Below the pieces are notes generated by a model, which saw only the letters and a list, made by a program, of their open reading frames with translations, was not told where the DNA came from and did not search any database. Below, in pieces: positions 28,796-38,654 of a stretch of 64,000 nucleotides of DNA (position 1 is the first letter of the stretch; each line of letters opens with the position of its first letter). Origin of the DNA: Hydrotalea sp. (lineage in GTDB: Bacteria > Bacteroidota > Bacteroidia > Chitinophagales > Chitinophagaceae); assembly GCA_027364735.1 (NCBI GenBank), contig DAHXOT010000008.1, forward strand, positions 1 to 64,000, in the 5' to 3' direction. Position numbers and translations under genes: made by a program.

Positions 28796-29770
28796 TTATT
28801 TAATATCCCATACTAATGCAGAAGCACCTAATATTGCAGCATCAGATTCTTTTAATTCACTGAAAATAAGTTTTACTTTATTTCTAAAAATTGGTAAAAC
28901 ATTGGCTTCTAAATGTTCTCTGGTTGGATTTAAAATTAAATCGCCTGCTTTTGTTAAGCCACCAAATAAAATGATAGCTTCCGGAGATGAGAACATCACA
29001 AAGTTTGCTAATGCCCTTCCTAAAACTTCTCCTGTAAAAGCATATACTTCTAATGCAAGCTGATCTCCTTCCATAGCACAATCATAAACAGCTTTACTAT
29101 CTAATTCATCTTTTGTATAATTACGCATTAATGATGGAGTAGTTGCATTTTGCTCTAATTTTTCTAAAGCAGTTAATCGAACACCTGTGGCAGAGCAATA
29201 TACTTCTAAACTGCCATGAGCTCCGGTACCTTGGTGTAATCTTCCATTAGGAATAATTATAGTATGCCCTAATTCACCTGCAAAACCATCATGTCCAAGA
29301 ATTAATTGACCATTAGCAACAATTCCACTTCCTACGCCTGTTCCTAATGTAATCATAATAAAATCTTTCATTCCTTTTGCAGCTCCATATTGCATTTCGC
29401 CTATAGCTGCGGCATTGGCATCGTTGGTAAGTGCAGAAGGTATATCGAACTTTTTGGTAATCATGTCGCACAAAGGAATAATTCCTTTCCAACTTAAATT
29501 AGGTGCATATTCAATATTGCCCGAGTAATAGTTGCCATTGGGAGCGCCAATACCAATTCCTTTAATTTTATCTTTTCCTCCAATTGTTTCAATAACGGGC
29601 ATCACTGCTTCGTACAATTCTTCAATAAAATCTTCTACACGTTCGTGTTTTTTGGTAGAAATAGCACCACGTGCTTCTATGTTTCCGCGGATATCTACAA
29701 TGCCAAATACGGTATTGGTTCCGCCAATATCAATTCCAATAGCATAAGAGTCGGAGATTGCTGTAGCCAT
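28796..29770 (-). CDS. ROK family sugar kinase (probable glucokinase)
   Basis: The 324 residues have the phosphate-binding start DIGGTNTVFG (14-23), the catalytic region ALTNDANAAAIGE and the ROK stretch GELGHTIIIPNGRL. The zinc-finger motif CxCGxxGCxE of most ROK kinases is replaced by HQGTGAHGSLE, so the usual cysteine ligands are gone although the GH histidine remains. It is transcribed after a sugar transporter gene (42-nt gap), suggesting phosphorylation of the imported sugar. Glucose is the most likely substrate, but N-acetyl sugars or mannose are possible. Confidence 0.88.
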   Translation of the reverse strand: MATAISDSYAIGIDIGGTNTVFGIVDIRGNIEARGAISTKKHERVEDFIEELYEAVMPVIETIGGKDKIKGIGIGAPNGNYYSGNIEYAPNLSWKGIIPLCDMITKKFDIPSALTNDANAAAIGEMQYGAAKGMKDFIMITLGTGVGSGIVANGQLILGHDGFAGELGHTIIIPNGRLHQGTGAHGSLEVYCSATGVRLTALEKLEQNATTPSLMRNYTKDELDSKAVYDCAMEGDQLALEVYAFTGEVLGRALANFVMFSSPEAIILFGGLTKAGDLILNPTREHLEANVLPIFRNKVKLIFSELKESDAAILGASALVWDIK

Positions 29771-29812
29771 AATATTTAACTTTTCGGTTTAATGAGTATA
29801 AATTTTTTTGCA

Positions 29813-31096
29813 TTAATTAACCACAATATCTTTATTTACATTTTTACTGCCAATGAGTGCGTAAAATAAAATGTATGTCATACCAATAAAAATTACCCAG
29901 TAGCTTGAAATATAAGTTGTTTTATCGGCAACAAAACCTTGTAATAATGGAATAATTCCACCACCACAAACCATTACCATAAAAATACCTGAAGCTGCTG
30001 CTGTATATTTTCCTAAGCCTTCTACTGCTAAATTAAATATGCCGCCCCACATTACCGAAGTGCAAATACCGCATAGAACTATAAACATGATGCTGATGGG
30101 TACTTGAGCTAAGCCAAATGAAAAATTGGATTGAAATACCGGCATATACACTTTCGTATCAACAGAACTGATAATAGCAATTAGCAGAAACAATATTCCT
30201 AATAAAGCTGAAAATGTTATCATTGCTTTACTCGAAATTTTTGCTCCTACCGAGCCACCTGCCAATCGGCCAATTAACATTAAAAACCAGTAAGTTCCAA
30301 CAACGGTACCTGCAATGGTAGCATCAATATTTAATCCGCCTTTTTCTGCGGCTGTTGTCATAAACAAATTAGCTGTACTTGGTATGCCCACTTCAACTCC
30401 TACATATACAAAAATGGCAATAGCACCTAAAATAAAATGGCGAAATGAAAGAGGACTATGCGTTTCTTTTTCTTTTTTAATGTTGCCAGTTTCCATATGT
30501 GGTTCGGGCATTGAAACAAATAATAAAACTATAAATGCCAAAGCAAAAATTCCCATAGCTAAAAATAGAGCAGGATTGGCTTTTTCTATGGTACGTCCGG
30601 CTTCTTCACCCATTAAATATCCTACAAGCATGGGAGTAATGGTTGCTCCAATAGAATTTAATGAACCTCCAAACTGAATTAGCTGATTACCTTTATTGCC
30701 ACCACCGCCTAATGTATTAAGCATTGGATTTACTACGGTATTAAGCATACACATAGAAAATCCGGAAACAAATGCACCGGCTAAATAAACTGAAAAACTA
30801 CCCAAGTTTCCGGAAAGAAATTGAATACCAACACCTACAAAACCAACAAAAATGGCAGTAAGTGCTGTTTTTTTGTATCCTATTTTTTTTAGCATAATGC
30901 CAGCAGGTATTCCCATAAAAGCATAGGCAATAAAATTGGCAAAAAAGCCAAGTTGTGATTCGAAATTGGTTGCTTTAAATTGTTTAGCAACTATAACACC
31001 CATGGGGCTTGGTAAGCCGGTAACAAAAGCAATCATGAAAAATAAAGCAAACATCATTGCAATAGGCAGTGCATAATTTTTCTTTTCTGTACTCAT
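29813..31096 (-). CDS. FucP-like MFS sugar transporter
   Basis: The 427 residues predict 12 membrane helices and resemble the FucP/glucose-galactose:proton symporter group. Family segments include FFANFIAYAFMGIPAGIMLKKIGYK, FVSGFSMCMLNTVVNPMLNTLGG and FAVEGLGKYT-like NLAVEGLGKYTAAASG. It is the first gene of a leftward pair with the ROK kinase, an import-then-phosphorylate arrangement. The start is the ATG whose complement ends at 31096. Confidence 0.9.
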   Translation of the reverse strand: MSTEKKNYALPIAMMFALFFMIAFVTGLPSPMGVIVAKQFKATNFESQLGFFANFIAYAFMGIPAGIMLKKIGYKKTALTAIFVGFVGVGIQFLSGNLGSFSVYLAGAFVSGFSMCMLNTVVNPMLNTLGGGGNKGNQLIQFGGSLNSIGATITPMLVGYLMGEEAGRTIEKANPALFLAMGIFALAFIVLLFVSMPEPHMETGNIKKEKETHSPLSFRHFILGAIAIFVYVGVEVGIPSTANLFMTTAAEKGGLNIDATIAGTVVGTYWFLMLIGRLAGGSVGAKISSKAMITFSALLGILFLLIAIISSVDTKVYMPVFQSNFSFGLAQVPISIMFIVLCGICTSVMWGGIFNLAVEGLGKYTAAASGIFMVMVCGGGIIPLLQGFVADKTTYISSYWVIFIGMTYILFYALIGSKNVNKDIVVN

Positions 31097-31431
31097 AAAA
31101 TATTTTATTAATTGTTGGTAAGTGTTGTTAATAGGTTATTGTAATAATTGGTGTAAATGATTAAGAATAATCTAATTTAAGTTGATGATGGTGAAGCATT
31201 GTTAGTTTTTTAGAAGTTGTAGATTTTGTATATACACAAACATTTTATTTGTGCTGGCAATCAAAACAAATGTAAAGAGTTATTTGCAGTAAAAAATAAA
31301 TTTTACAAATTCATTTTCTTTATTAAAACTGTCATAAAATTGTATTTTAAGTAGTAAAAAATAATTATCAAACAATTCACTATATAATATCGGTTTTATT
31401 TATACCTTCAGAAGGTTTTAATAAGTTGATT
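31097..31431. other. Divergent intergenic region between sugar uptake pair and glycogen genes
   Basis: These 335 AT-rich bases separate the leftward transporter-kinase pair from the rightward glgA cluster. I see no gene. A minus-strand -7 box TACATTTG lies at 31274-31267, without a clear -33 partner. A 13-bp dyad, ACCTTC-A-GAAGGT, occupies 31404-31416, ending 15 nt before the glgA ATG. It could be an operator or an mRNA hairpin over the start region. Confidence 0.5.
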
Positions 31432-32847
31432 ATGGAAATAATTCATGTAAGTGCCGAATGTTATCCGGTAGCAAAAGCAGGCGGATTAGGCGATGTTGTT
31501 GGTGCATTACCCAAATACCAATGTAAAGCCGGGCATAATGCAAAAGTTGTAATGCCCATGTATAGAACTAAGTTTTTATACAATAACGATTGGGTTATTG
31601 ATTATAAAGGCTATACTAATATGGGTAATTATTTTTTTAATTATACAGTTATCAAAGAAAAAACAAATAAGCTCGGATTTGATTTGTATTTAATTGATAT
31701 ATACGGACTATTAGACAGAGAAAAAATATATGGATATGATGATGATGTAGATCGGTTTGTTGCTTTTCAAATTGCTGTAACACATTGGATAAATCAGTGG
31801 CAAAATTTACCCGATGTTGTGCATTGCCACGATTATCATGCAGCTCTCATTCCTTTTATGTTTAAAAATACTTTAGCTTTTAGAAGGCTTACTATGGTTC
31901 CAACTATATTAACCATACACAATGCTCAATATCAAGGTTGGTTTGGATGGAATAGAAGCAATTTATTACCGGAATGGGATGCATGGAAGTGGGGCGATTT
32001 AGATTGGAACAATACTATTAATCCCTTAGCAAGCGGAATAAAATGTGCTTGGAAAGTTACTACCGTTAGTCAGAGTTACATGGATGAATTAAAATATAAT
32101 AGTAATGGATTAGAAAAATTATTTGAATATGAAAAAGGAAAATGTATAGGTATTTTAAATGGAATTGATAATGAAATTTGGAATCCGGAAACAGATAGTT
32201 TTATTACTCATAAATATAAAATAAGCACCATCAATACTGGAAAAAATAAAAACAAGTTAGAATTATGTACTAAATTTTCATTAAACAGCGACGTGCCTTT
32301 AATAGTATTTATTGGAAGATTAGTAGGTGAAAAAGCAGCAGATATTTTACCCGCTGCAATTAATGCAGCCTTAAATTATTTAAAAGGAAAAGTAAGCTTC
32401 TTAATTATAGGAACCGGCGATTTTTTTGTAGAAGATCAACTCCAAAAAATGAATACCGCTTTTCCTGAATATTATCGTGCCGAAATAGGATATAATGAAG
32501 CCTTATCCCATCAAATGTATGCAGGTGCCGATTTTTTATTAATGCCCAGTAGAGTAGAGCCTTGTGGATTAAATCAAATGTATGCTTTGCGTTATGGAAC
32601 TATACCAATGGTACGAAGAACAGGTGGCTTAAAAGATACAGTAACCGACATGGGTGATTGGGAAGGTTTTGGAATATGCTATAACAATGCAACAGTGGAA
32701 GATATTTTATATGCAATAGTAAGAGCCGTAGAAGTATATGAAGATAAAACACATTTCAACTGGATGCGTAAGCACATGATGAAGATAGACCATAGTTGGG
32801 AAAACACTGTTCAACAATATACCAATGTATATACTACTTTAAAATAA
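31432..32847 (+). CDS. glgA: Glycogen synthase (GT5)
   Basis: GlgA adds glucose from ADP-glucose to growing alpha-1,4-glucan. The start is the ATG at 31432 (471 residues). The TTG at 31426 adds only two residues in front. The ADP-glucose-binding KAGGLGDVVGALPKY lies at 15-29, and the C-terminal GT-B domain carries PSRVEPCGLNQMYALRYGTIP followed by RRTGGLKDTV. It leads a rightward cluster glgA - glgC - transporter - OM protein - amylase - glgB with short gaps. Confidence 0.95.
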   Translation: MEIIHVSAECYPVAKAGGLGDVVGALPKYQCKAGHNAKVVMPMYRTKFLYNNDWVIDYKGYTNMGNYFFNYTVIKEKTNKLGFDLYLIDIYGLLDREKIYGYDDDVDRFVAFQIAVTHWINQWQNLPDVVHCHDYHAALIPFMFKNTLAFRRLTMVPTILTIHNAQYQGWFGWNRSNLLPEWDAWKWGDLDWNNTINPLASGIKCAWKVTTVSQSYMDELKYNSNGLEKLFEYEKGKCIGILNGIDNEIWNPETDSFITHKYKISTINTGKNKNKLELCTKFSLNSDVPLIVFIGRLVGEKAADILPAAINAALNYLKGKVSFLIIGTGDFFVEDQLQKMNTAFPEYYRAEIGYNEALSHQMYAGADFLLMPSRVEPCGLNQMYALRYGTIPMVRRTGGLKDTVTDMGDWEGFGICYNNATVEDILYAIVRAVEVYEDKTHFNWMRKHMMKIDHSWENTVQQYTNVYTTLK

Positions 32848-32892
32848 CTTAATTTACCTATATTCAATTTTAATTTAAAAGAATAAGAAAAT

Positions 32893-34176
32893 ATGAAAGC
32901 AATTTCCGACTCAGTTGTAGCCGTAATTCTTGGTGGTGGTGCAGGTACAAGATTATACCCATTAACCGCAAGCCGCAGTAAACCTGCAGTTCCTATTGCA
33001 GGTAAGTATCGTTTAGTTGATATACCTATCAGTAATTGCATTAATTCCGATATCAACAGAATGTTTGTATTAACACAATTTAACTCGGCATCACTTAATA
33101 AACATATAAAAAATACCTATCATTTTGGAGCTTTCAGCATTGGCTTTGTTGATATTCTTGCAGCAGAGCAAACGCCCGATAATCCAGGATGGTTTCAAGG
33201 TACTGCCGATGCTGTAAGGCAATCATTACGGCATATTAATAATTTAGATTTTGAGTATATATTAATATTAAGCGGAGATCAATTATATCAAATGGATTTT
33301 AGAGAAATGCTTGAAACACATATTATTCAAAAAGCCGATATTTCTATTGCAACAATTCCGGTTATTGCTAAAGAGGCTTCGGAATTTGGTATCTTAAAAT
33401 CGAATGAAGAAAATTGCATTACTTCATTTATTGAAAAACCGAAACCCGATCTTTTGCCAGAATGGGTTAGTGAAACCGGTAATGAAATGAAAGCTCAGGG
33501 CAGAAATTATTTAGCATCAATGGGTATTTATATTTTTAATAAACATGTTTTATATAAACTATTAAAAGATGAACATCCGGATGCTACAGATTTTGGAAAA
33601 GAAATTATTCCTAATTCCATTCACGGATATAAAGTTGCCAGCTATCAATATGATGGTTATTGGACAGATATCGGAAATATTGCTTCATTCTTCGAAGCTA
33701 ACCTTGCATTAACACAAGATTTACCTCCTTTCAATTTATTCGATATAAATAGAACTGTATATACACGTGCTCGTATGCTTCCTCCTGCAAAAATTAGTGG
33801 TACTACTTTAGAAAAAACCATAATTGCAGAAGGATCTATTATTCATGCCAGCCGAATAGAAAACTGTGTAGTAGGTATTAGAGCTAGAATTGGCTTAGGA
33901 TCAACAGTAGTTAATTCATATATCATGGGAAATGATTTTTACGAAACATTAGAATTAATGGAAGAGAATGCACAAAAAGGAATTCCACGAATTGGGATTG
34001 GAGAAAGATGCCATATTAAAGATGCTATCATTGATAAAAATTGCCGTATAGGAAATGATGTAAGAATAAATGGAGGAAGCCATTTGGAAAATATTGATCA
34101 TGCTTTATATACTGTAAAAGATGGTATTATTGTAGTTAAAAAAGGTGCCATATTGCCAAACGGATTTACTGTTTAA
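32893..34176 (+). CDS. glgC: Glucose-1-phosphate adenylyltransferase
   Basis: GlgC makes ADP-glucose, the donor for GlgA. The 427 residues hold a nucleotidyltransferase domain with GGGAGTRLYPLTASRSKPAVP (the glycine-rich loop) and DIPISNCINSDI. A C-terminal left-handed beta-helix follows (about 290-427; SIIHASRIENCVVGIRARI and later repeats). The enzyme is the usual control point of glycogen synthesis. It starts 45 nt after glgA and is presumably cotranscribed. Confidence 0.96.
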   Translation: MKAISDSVVAVILGGGAGTRLYPLTASRSKPAVPIAGKYRLVDIPISNCINSDINRMFVLTQFNSASLNKHIKNTYHFGAFSIGFVDILAAEQTPDNPGWFQGTADAVRQSLRHINNLDFEYILILSGDQLYQMDFREMLETHIIQKADISIATIPVIAKEASEFGILKSNEENCITSFIEKPKPDLLPEWVSETGNEMKAQGRNYLASMGIYIFNKHVLYKLLKDEHPDATDFGKEIIPNSIHGYKVASYQYDGYWTDIGNIASFFEANLALTQDLPPFNLFDINRTVYTRARMLPPAKISGTTLEKTIIAEGSIIHASRIENCVVGIRARIGLGSTVVNSYIMGNDFYETLELMEENAQKGIPRIGIGERCHIKDAIIDKNCRIGNDVRINGGSHLENIDHALYTVKDGIIVVKKGAILPNGFTV

Positions 34177-34264
34177 TGCAACTATTTTACATAAAAAACT
34201 CAATTAATATTTGTAACTGGATTTTAAAAAATGTTCATTTTGTATATACTATAAAACGATTAAT

Positions 34265-35611
34265 ATGGCGTTTAGTAATAAAAGTTCGGTGCATTCGGCG
34301 GTAAGTAAACCTCAACTTCGTTTCTTTCAAATATGGAATATAAGTTTCGGTTTTTTGGGTGTACAAATTGGTTATTCCTTGCAAAATGCTAATACAAGTA
34401 GAATTTTATCGGCAATAGGTGCCGATGTTCATCATCTCAGCTTGTTTTGGTTAGCAGCTCCCTTATCAGGTTTAATTGTACAACCAATTGTAGGGTTGTC
34501 AAGTGATAAAACATGGACAAGGTTAGGCAGAAGAATTCCTTTTATTTTAGGAGGTTCAATTGTTTCGGCATGTGCTATGTTTTTTATGCCCAATTCCGAA
34601 CATTTTGCACAATTATTACCACCTGTATTTTTTGGTGCAGCAATGTTGCTTTTAATGGATACTTCATTTAATGTAACCATGCAACCTTTTAGAGCATTAG
34701 TAAGCGATATGGTTAACGATTCACAAAGAAATAAAGGTTATTCTATACAAAGTTTATTAATAAATGTTGGTGCAGCAGTTGGTTCCTTTTTACCTTTTTT
34801 TCTTACATGGATAGGCGTGGCCAATGAGCCTGCTGCCGGGCATAAAGTAGCCGATTCAGTTATTTGGTCGTTTTATTTTGGTGGAGCAGCTTTGTTATTA
34901 AGTGTTTTATGGACATCCTTCAGAACAAAAGAATATCCTCCTGAAGAATATGCAAAATACAATAATATTGACGCAGCTACGAAAGAGGAAAAAGTATCGG
35001 TTAAAGAATTAATTAAAAATATACCTCCCACAATGTGGCAATTAGCTGTTACACAATTTTTTTCTTGGTTTGCACTTTTTTTAATGTGGGTTTTTACCAC
35101 TCAGGGCATAGCACAGCAAGTATGGAATACTTCTGATCCACAGTCTAAACCATTTAATGATGCAGGCAATTGGGTAGGAATAATTTTTGGATTGTACAGT
35201 GTGTTTGCCGCAATATACTCACCATTAATTACACCACTTGCCAATAAATTTGGAAGAAAGAATACCTACATGGCATCTTTAATTGCAGGAGGAATAGGAC
35301 TTTTTATGATGCGATTTATTACTTCGAAATATGGATTAATTTTTCCAATGATTGGCGTAGGAATAGCTTGGGCGGCTATTCTTGCTTTACCGTATGCTAT
35401 TCTTTCCTCTACACTTCCACCAAGTAAAACCGGTGTTTATATGGGAATTTTTAATGCTACCATTACTATTCCACAAATTGCAGCAAGTTTATTGGGTGGT
35501 ATAATACTTAGTGTTGTGGGAGATAAAGCAATTAATGTTATTGGAGTTGCAGGTATTTCTATGATAATAGCAGGTGTTTTTGCAAAAATTGTAATTAAAA
35601 CCAAAGATTAA
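34265..35611 (+). CDS. MFS sugar transporter (GPH/SLC45-like)
   Basis: The 448 residues predict 12 membrane helices. ISFGFLGVQIGYSLQNANTS, GLSSDKTWTRLGRRIPFILGG (motif-A loop) and VTQFFSWFALFLMWVF resemble the glycoside-pentoside / SLC45 sucrose- and maltose-type symporters common beside amylase genes in Bacteroidota. Placed between glgC and an exported amylase, it most likely takes up maltose or maltodextrin. That is inference from context. Gaps are 88 nt before and 85 nt after. Confidence 0.85.
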   Translation: MAFSNKSSVHSAVSKPQLRFFQIWNISFGFLGVQIGYSLQNANTSRILSAIGADVHHLSLFWLAAPLSGLIVQPIVGLSSDKTWTRLGRRIPFILGGSIVSACAMFFMPNSEHFAQLLPPVFFGAAMLLLMDTSFNVTMQPFRALVSDMVNDSQRNKGYSIQSLLINVGAAVGSFLPFFLTWIGVANEPAAGHKVADSVIWSFYFGGAALLLSVLWTSFRTKEYPPEEYAKYNNIDAATKEEKVSVKELIKNIPPTMWQLAVTQFFSWFALFLMWVFTTQGIAQQVWNTSDPQSKPFNDAGNWVGIIFGLYSVFAAIYSPLITPLANKFGRKNTYMASLIAGGIGLFMMRFITSKYGLIFPMIGVGIAWAAILALPYAILSSTLPPSKTGVYMGIFNATITIPQIAASLLGGIILSVVGDKAINVIGVAGISMIIAGVFAKIVIKTKD

Positions 35612-35696
35612 GTTTTTGATGTTAATGCAACTTTTAAATTGCTCTAATTGCCTTTTTAGAAATGCTTTTTTTATATAATTACTTAAAATTTTGTTT

Positions 35697-36752
35697 ATGA
35701 GAAAGATATTTCTATCGTTTTTTGCGATTGTCTTTTTTAATCAGGTTCGCTCACAAGATATTGCACAAATTATTGCAGGTTCTAAAGCCGATGCCAATAA
35801 ATATTTTAGTAATTACATTCAGCCTTTTGGTGAAGGCGAAATTTATAATTTAGCACGAGGTTGGTATAGTACTGCCCGTGCACATAAATTATTAGGATTA
35901 GATTTTTCTATTAATATACAGGCTGCTGCAATACCAATAGAAAAACAAAATTTCACTTTTAATAATAGTGATTATACCACTTTTAAGCTTAGTGGCGGAG
36001 CTTCTTCTGCATCGTTACCAACTTTTATGGGAAGTACTACTTCGCAACAAATAAATGTAAGCAGCAATGTTAATGGGCAAACGGTTTCAACAAGTTTTAC
36101 TGCCCCCAAAGGAGTTGGAGATGATTTTAAGAAAAATATTTCTTTTTTACCGGTTTCTGTGCCCTTGCCGATTGCACAAATAGGAATAGGTTTATTTAAA
36201 CATACCGACTTAAAAGTGCGATATTTTCCTAAAACAAATTTTAACAATGTAGCTATTGGTGTATTTGGATTGGGCGTGCAGCATGAGTTTTCTAATTATC
36301 TTCCTTTTATTAAAAAAGTTCCTTTTTTACATTTATCTGCTTTAGCAGCTTACAATAAAATATCTGCATCGTATAATCCATCTATTTCTGGTACAAGTGT
36401 AAGTGCTTCAGATGCAAATATTAATTACGATATATCTGCTTTTACTCTACAAGGTATTGCCTCGGTTAAGTTGGCTTTTCTAGAAATATATACAGCAATT
36501 GGGTATTCTAATGGTAAATCAACTATTAATTTAAAAGGCAATTATGCAGTGAGTTATAATACCGGTTTTCCACCACCTAATAATGTTGTATCAACAAATG
36601 TGGTAGATCCTATCTCATTAAGTTATACCGGTGGAGGAATGTCTAATACATGGGGAGTACGATTTAATTTATTAATTTTTAAAGTGTATGCCGATTATAC
36701 TTTCGCAAAATATAATGGAGTTGGTGTAGGCATAGCATTAGCATTAAGATAA
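35697..36752 (+). CDS. Exported outer-membrane protein of unknown function (DUF6588-like)
   Basis: The start is the ATG at 35697 (an upstream in-frame TTG at 35691 is unlikely), giving 351 residues with a signal peptide (MRKIFLSFFAIVFFNQVRSQ). The region ADANKYFSNYIQPFGEGEIYNLARGW, then YSTARAHKLLGLDFSI, is typical of a Bacteroidota outer-membrane family that I believe is DUF6588. The rest is Ser/Asn/Gly-rich beta-barrel-like sequence. Only 6 nt separate it from the amylase start, so the two are translated together. It may help alpha-glucan capture or passage, but this is not established. Confidence 0.75.
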   Translation: MRKIFLSFFAIVFFNQVRSQDIAQIIAGSKADANKYFSNYIQPFGEGEIYNLARGWYSTARAHKLLGLDFSINIQAAAIPIEKQNFTFNNSDYTTFKLSGGASSASLPTFMGSTTSQQINVSSNVNGQTVSTSFTAPKGVGDDFKKNISFLPVSVPLPIAQIGIGLFKHTDLKVRYFPKTNFNNVAIGVFGLGVQHEFSNYLPFIKKVPFLHLSALAAYNKISASYNPSISGTSVSASDANINYDISAFTLQGIASVKLAFLEIYTAIGYSNGKSTINLKGNYAVSYNTGFPPPNNVVSTNVVDPISLSYTGGGMSNTWGVRFNLLIFKVYADYTFAKYNGVGVGIALALR

Positions 36753-36758
36753 CCAATT

Positions 36759-38609
36759 ATGAAACATTTTTTTTCTTTTCTGCTGATAAGTATATTGTAT
36801 TATACTTCAGTACAAGCACAGTATGCAACAATTTATCCTACCAATTGGTGGGTGGGTATGAAGCATCATTCCATTCAGTTACTTATTAAAAGTGATCACG
36901 AACATTTTAATACAGAGAAAATTTCTACCAACTATCAGGGGGTTTTTATTAAAGCTGTTCATTTATTAGATAATAGCAAATACGTAGCAGTTGATATTGA
37001 TATTGCAGCAACAGCTAAACCGGGTACAGTTCGCTTTGTATTTACCAATAATAAAATAGCTCATTCGGTAAATTGGTTATTGAAAGAGAGGAGAAAAGGT
37101 AACGGTACTGCATTTGCTCAAGGTATCAATTCTAAAGATTTAGTGTATTTAATTATGCCCGATAGATTTAGTGATGGCGATACAAGTAATGATAGAATTA
37201 AAGGCATGAGAGATCAATCGCTAAACCGTAATCAAATATATGATCGCCATGGCGGAGATTTTCAAGGTATCATTAATCATCTCGATTATTTACAAAAACT
37301 GGGAGTTACAACTTTATGGATGACTCCTGTAATTGAAAATGATGAACCTAATAGAACGGAACACGGATATTCCTTCACCAATCATTATGTTATTGAACCT
37401 CGTTTTGGAGGTGCAGAAAAGTATAAAGAACTAAGCAACGAATTGCATAAAAGAGGCATGAAATTAATACAAGATGCAGTGTACAACCATGTAGGCAGCA
37501 TGAACATTTTTGTACTCGACCCACCAACCAAAGATTGGTTTCATCAATGGCCTACCTACACCGGAACCAGTTATAAAGATCAGCCACTTTTCGATCCCTA
37601 TGCTTCACAGCACGACAAAAAAGTGATGAGTGATGGTTGGTTTACGCCTAAAATGCCCGATGTAAATCAATCGAATCCTTATTTTGCTAACTATTTAATT
37701 CAGCATGCAATATGGAGTGTAGAAGAATTTGGAGTAGATGGTTGGAGAATTGATACGTACATCTATAACGATTTGCCTTTTATGAATCGCTGCAATGAAG
37801 AGTTGGTAAAAGAATATCCTAAAATAACTATGTTTGGCGAAACATGGGTTCACGGAACTGCAAGCCAGGCTTACTTTACAGCAAATAATATTAATACTCC
37901 CTTTAAAAGTAATTTACTGGGAGCCACCGATTTTCAAACATTGTTTTATGGCATCATTCCTGCATTAACTCAAAATTTTGGTTGGACAGATGGCGTGAAT
38001 AAATTATACAGTACATTAAGCAACGATTTTTTATATAAAAATGCCAACAATAATGTCATCTTTTTAGACAATCACGATCTTACCCGTTTTTATTCCGAAA
38101 TGAAAGAAGATGTAAATAAACTAAAAATGGGTATTGCATGGTTACTAACTTGTAGAGGTATTCCGCAAATTTATTATGGAACCGAAGTATTAATGAAAGG
38201 AGAAAAAAATCCGCAAGATGGTTGGGTTCGATTAGATTTTCCGGGCGGATGGGCAGGCGATAAAAAAAATTCTTTTACAGGTGAAGGATTATCGGATGCA
38301 GAAAAAGATATGCAACGGCACACAACAATTTTGGCTAATTTCAGAAAAAAATCTTCTGCAATTACTTCAGGAAAAATGATGCAATATATTCCTAAAGATG
38401 GTTTGTATGTTTATTTTCGTTACGATGATAAACAAACGATAATGTGTGTGATGAATACGGCCGATAAAGAAATGAAAGTTGATGCAAAAGATTATGAAGA
38501 AAGAACTAAAGGCTTTTCAAAAGCCATTAATGTAGAAAATAATACTATTCTCTCAACAACTTTTTCCATTCCGTCAAAAACTATGTGGGTTTTAGAATTG
38601 AAAAATTAA
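36759..38609 (+). CDS. Exported GH13 alpha-amylase (neopullulanase/SusA-like)
   Basis: The 616 residues start with a signal peptide (to about 20). An N-terminal beta-sandwich (about 22-108, of the cyclomaltodextrinase-N type) is followed by the GH13 barrel. The four conserved regions are clear: DAVYNHVG (239-246), GWRIDTY with nucleophile Asp332, GETW with acid/base Glu361, and LDNHD with Asp440. It should cut alpha-1,4-glucans (starch, maltodextrin, pullulan) in the periplasm or outside the cell, supplying the transporter encoded upstream. Confidence 0.93.
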   Translation: MKHFFSFLLISILYYTSVQAQYATIYPTNWWVGMKHHSIQLLIKSDHEHFNTEKISTNYQGVFIKAVHLLDNSKYVAVDIDIAATAKPGTVRFVFTNNKIAHSVNWLLKERRKGNGTAFAQGINSKDLVYLIMPDRFSDGDTSNDRIKGMRDQSLNRNQIYDRHGGDFQGIINHLDYLQKLGVTTLWMTPVIENDEPNRTEHGYSFTNHYVIEPRFGGAEKYKELSNELHKRGMKLIQDAVYNHVGSMNIFVLDPPTKDWFHQWPTYTGTSYKDQPLFDPYASQHDKKVMSDGWFTPKMPDVNQSNPYFANYLIQHAIWSVEEFGVDGWRIDTYIYNDLPFMNRCNEELVKEYPKITMFGETWVHGTASQAYFTANNINTPFKSNLLGATDFQTLFYGIIPALTQNFGWTDGVNKLYSTLSNDFLYKNANNNVIFLDNHDLTRFYSEMKEDVNKLKMGIAWLLTCRGIPQIYYGTEVLMKGEKNPQDGWVRLDFPGGWAGDKKNSFTGEGLSDAEKDMQRHTTILANFRKKSSAITSGKMMQYIPKDGLYVYFRYDDKQTIMCVMNTADKEMKVDAKDYEERTKGFSKAINVENNTILSTTFSIPSKTMWVLELKN

Positions 38610-38654
38610 AACGTATATTCTTCTAATTGTTATAACTTACTGCATTAAATTTTA

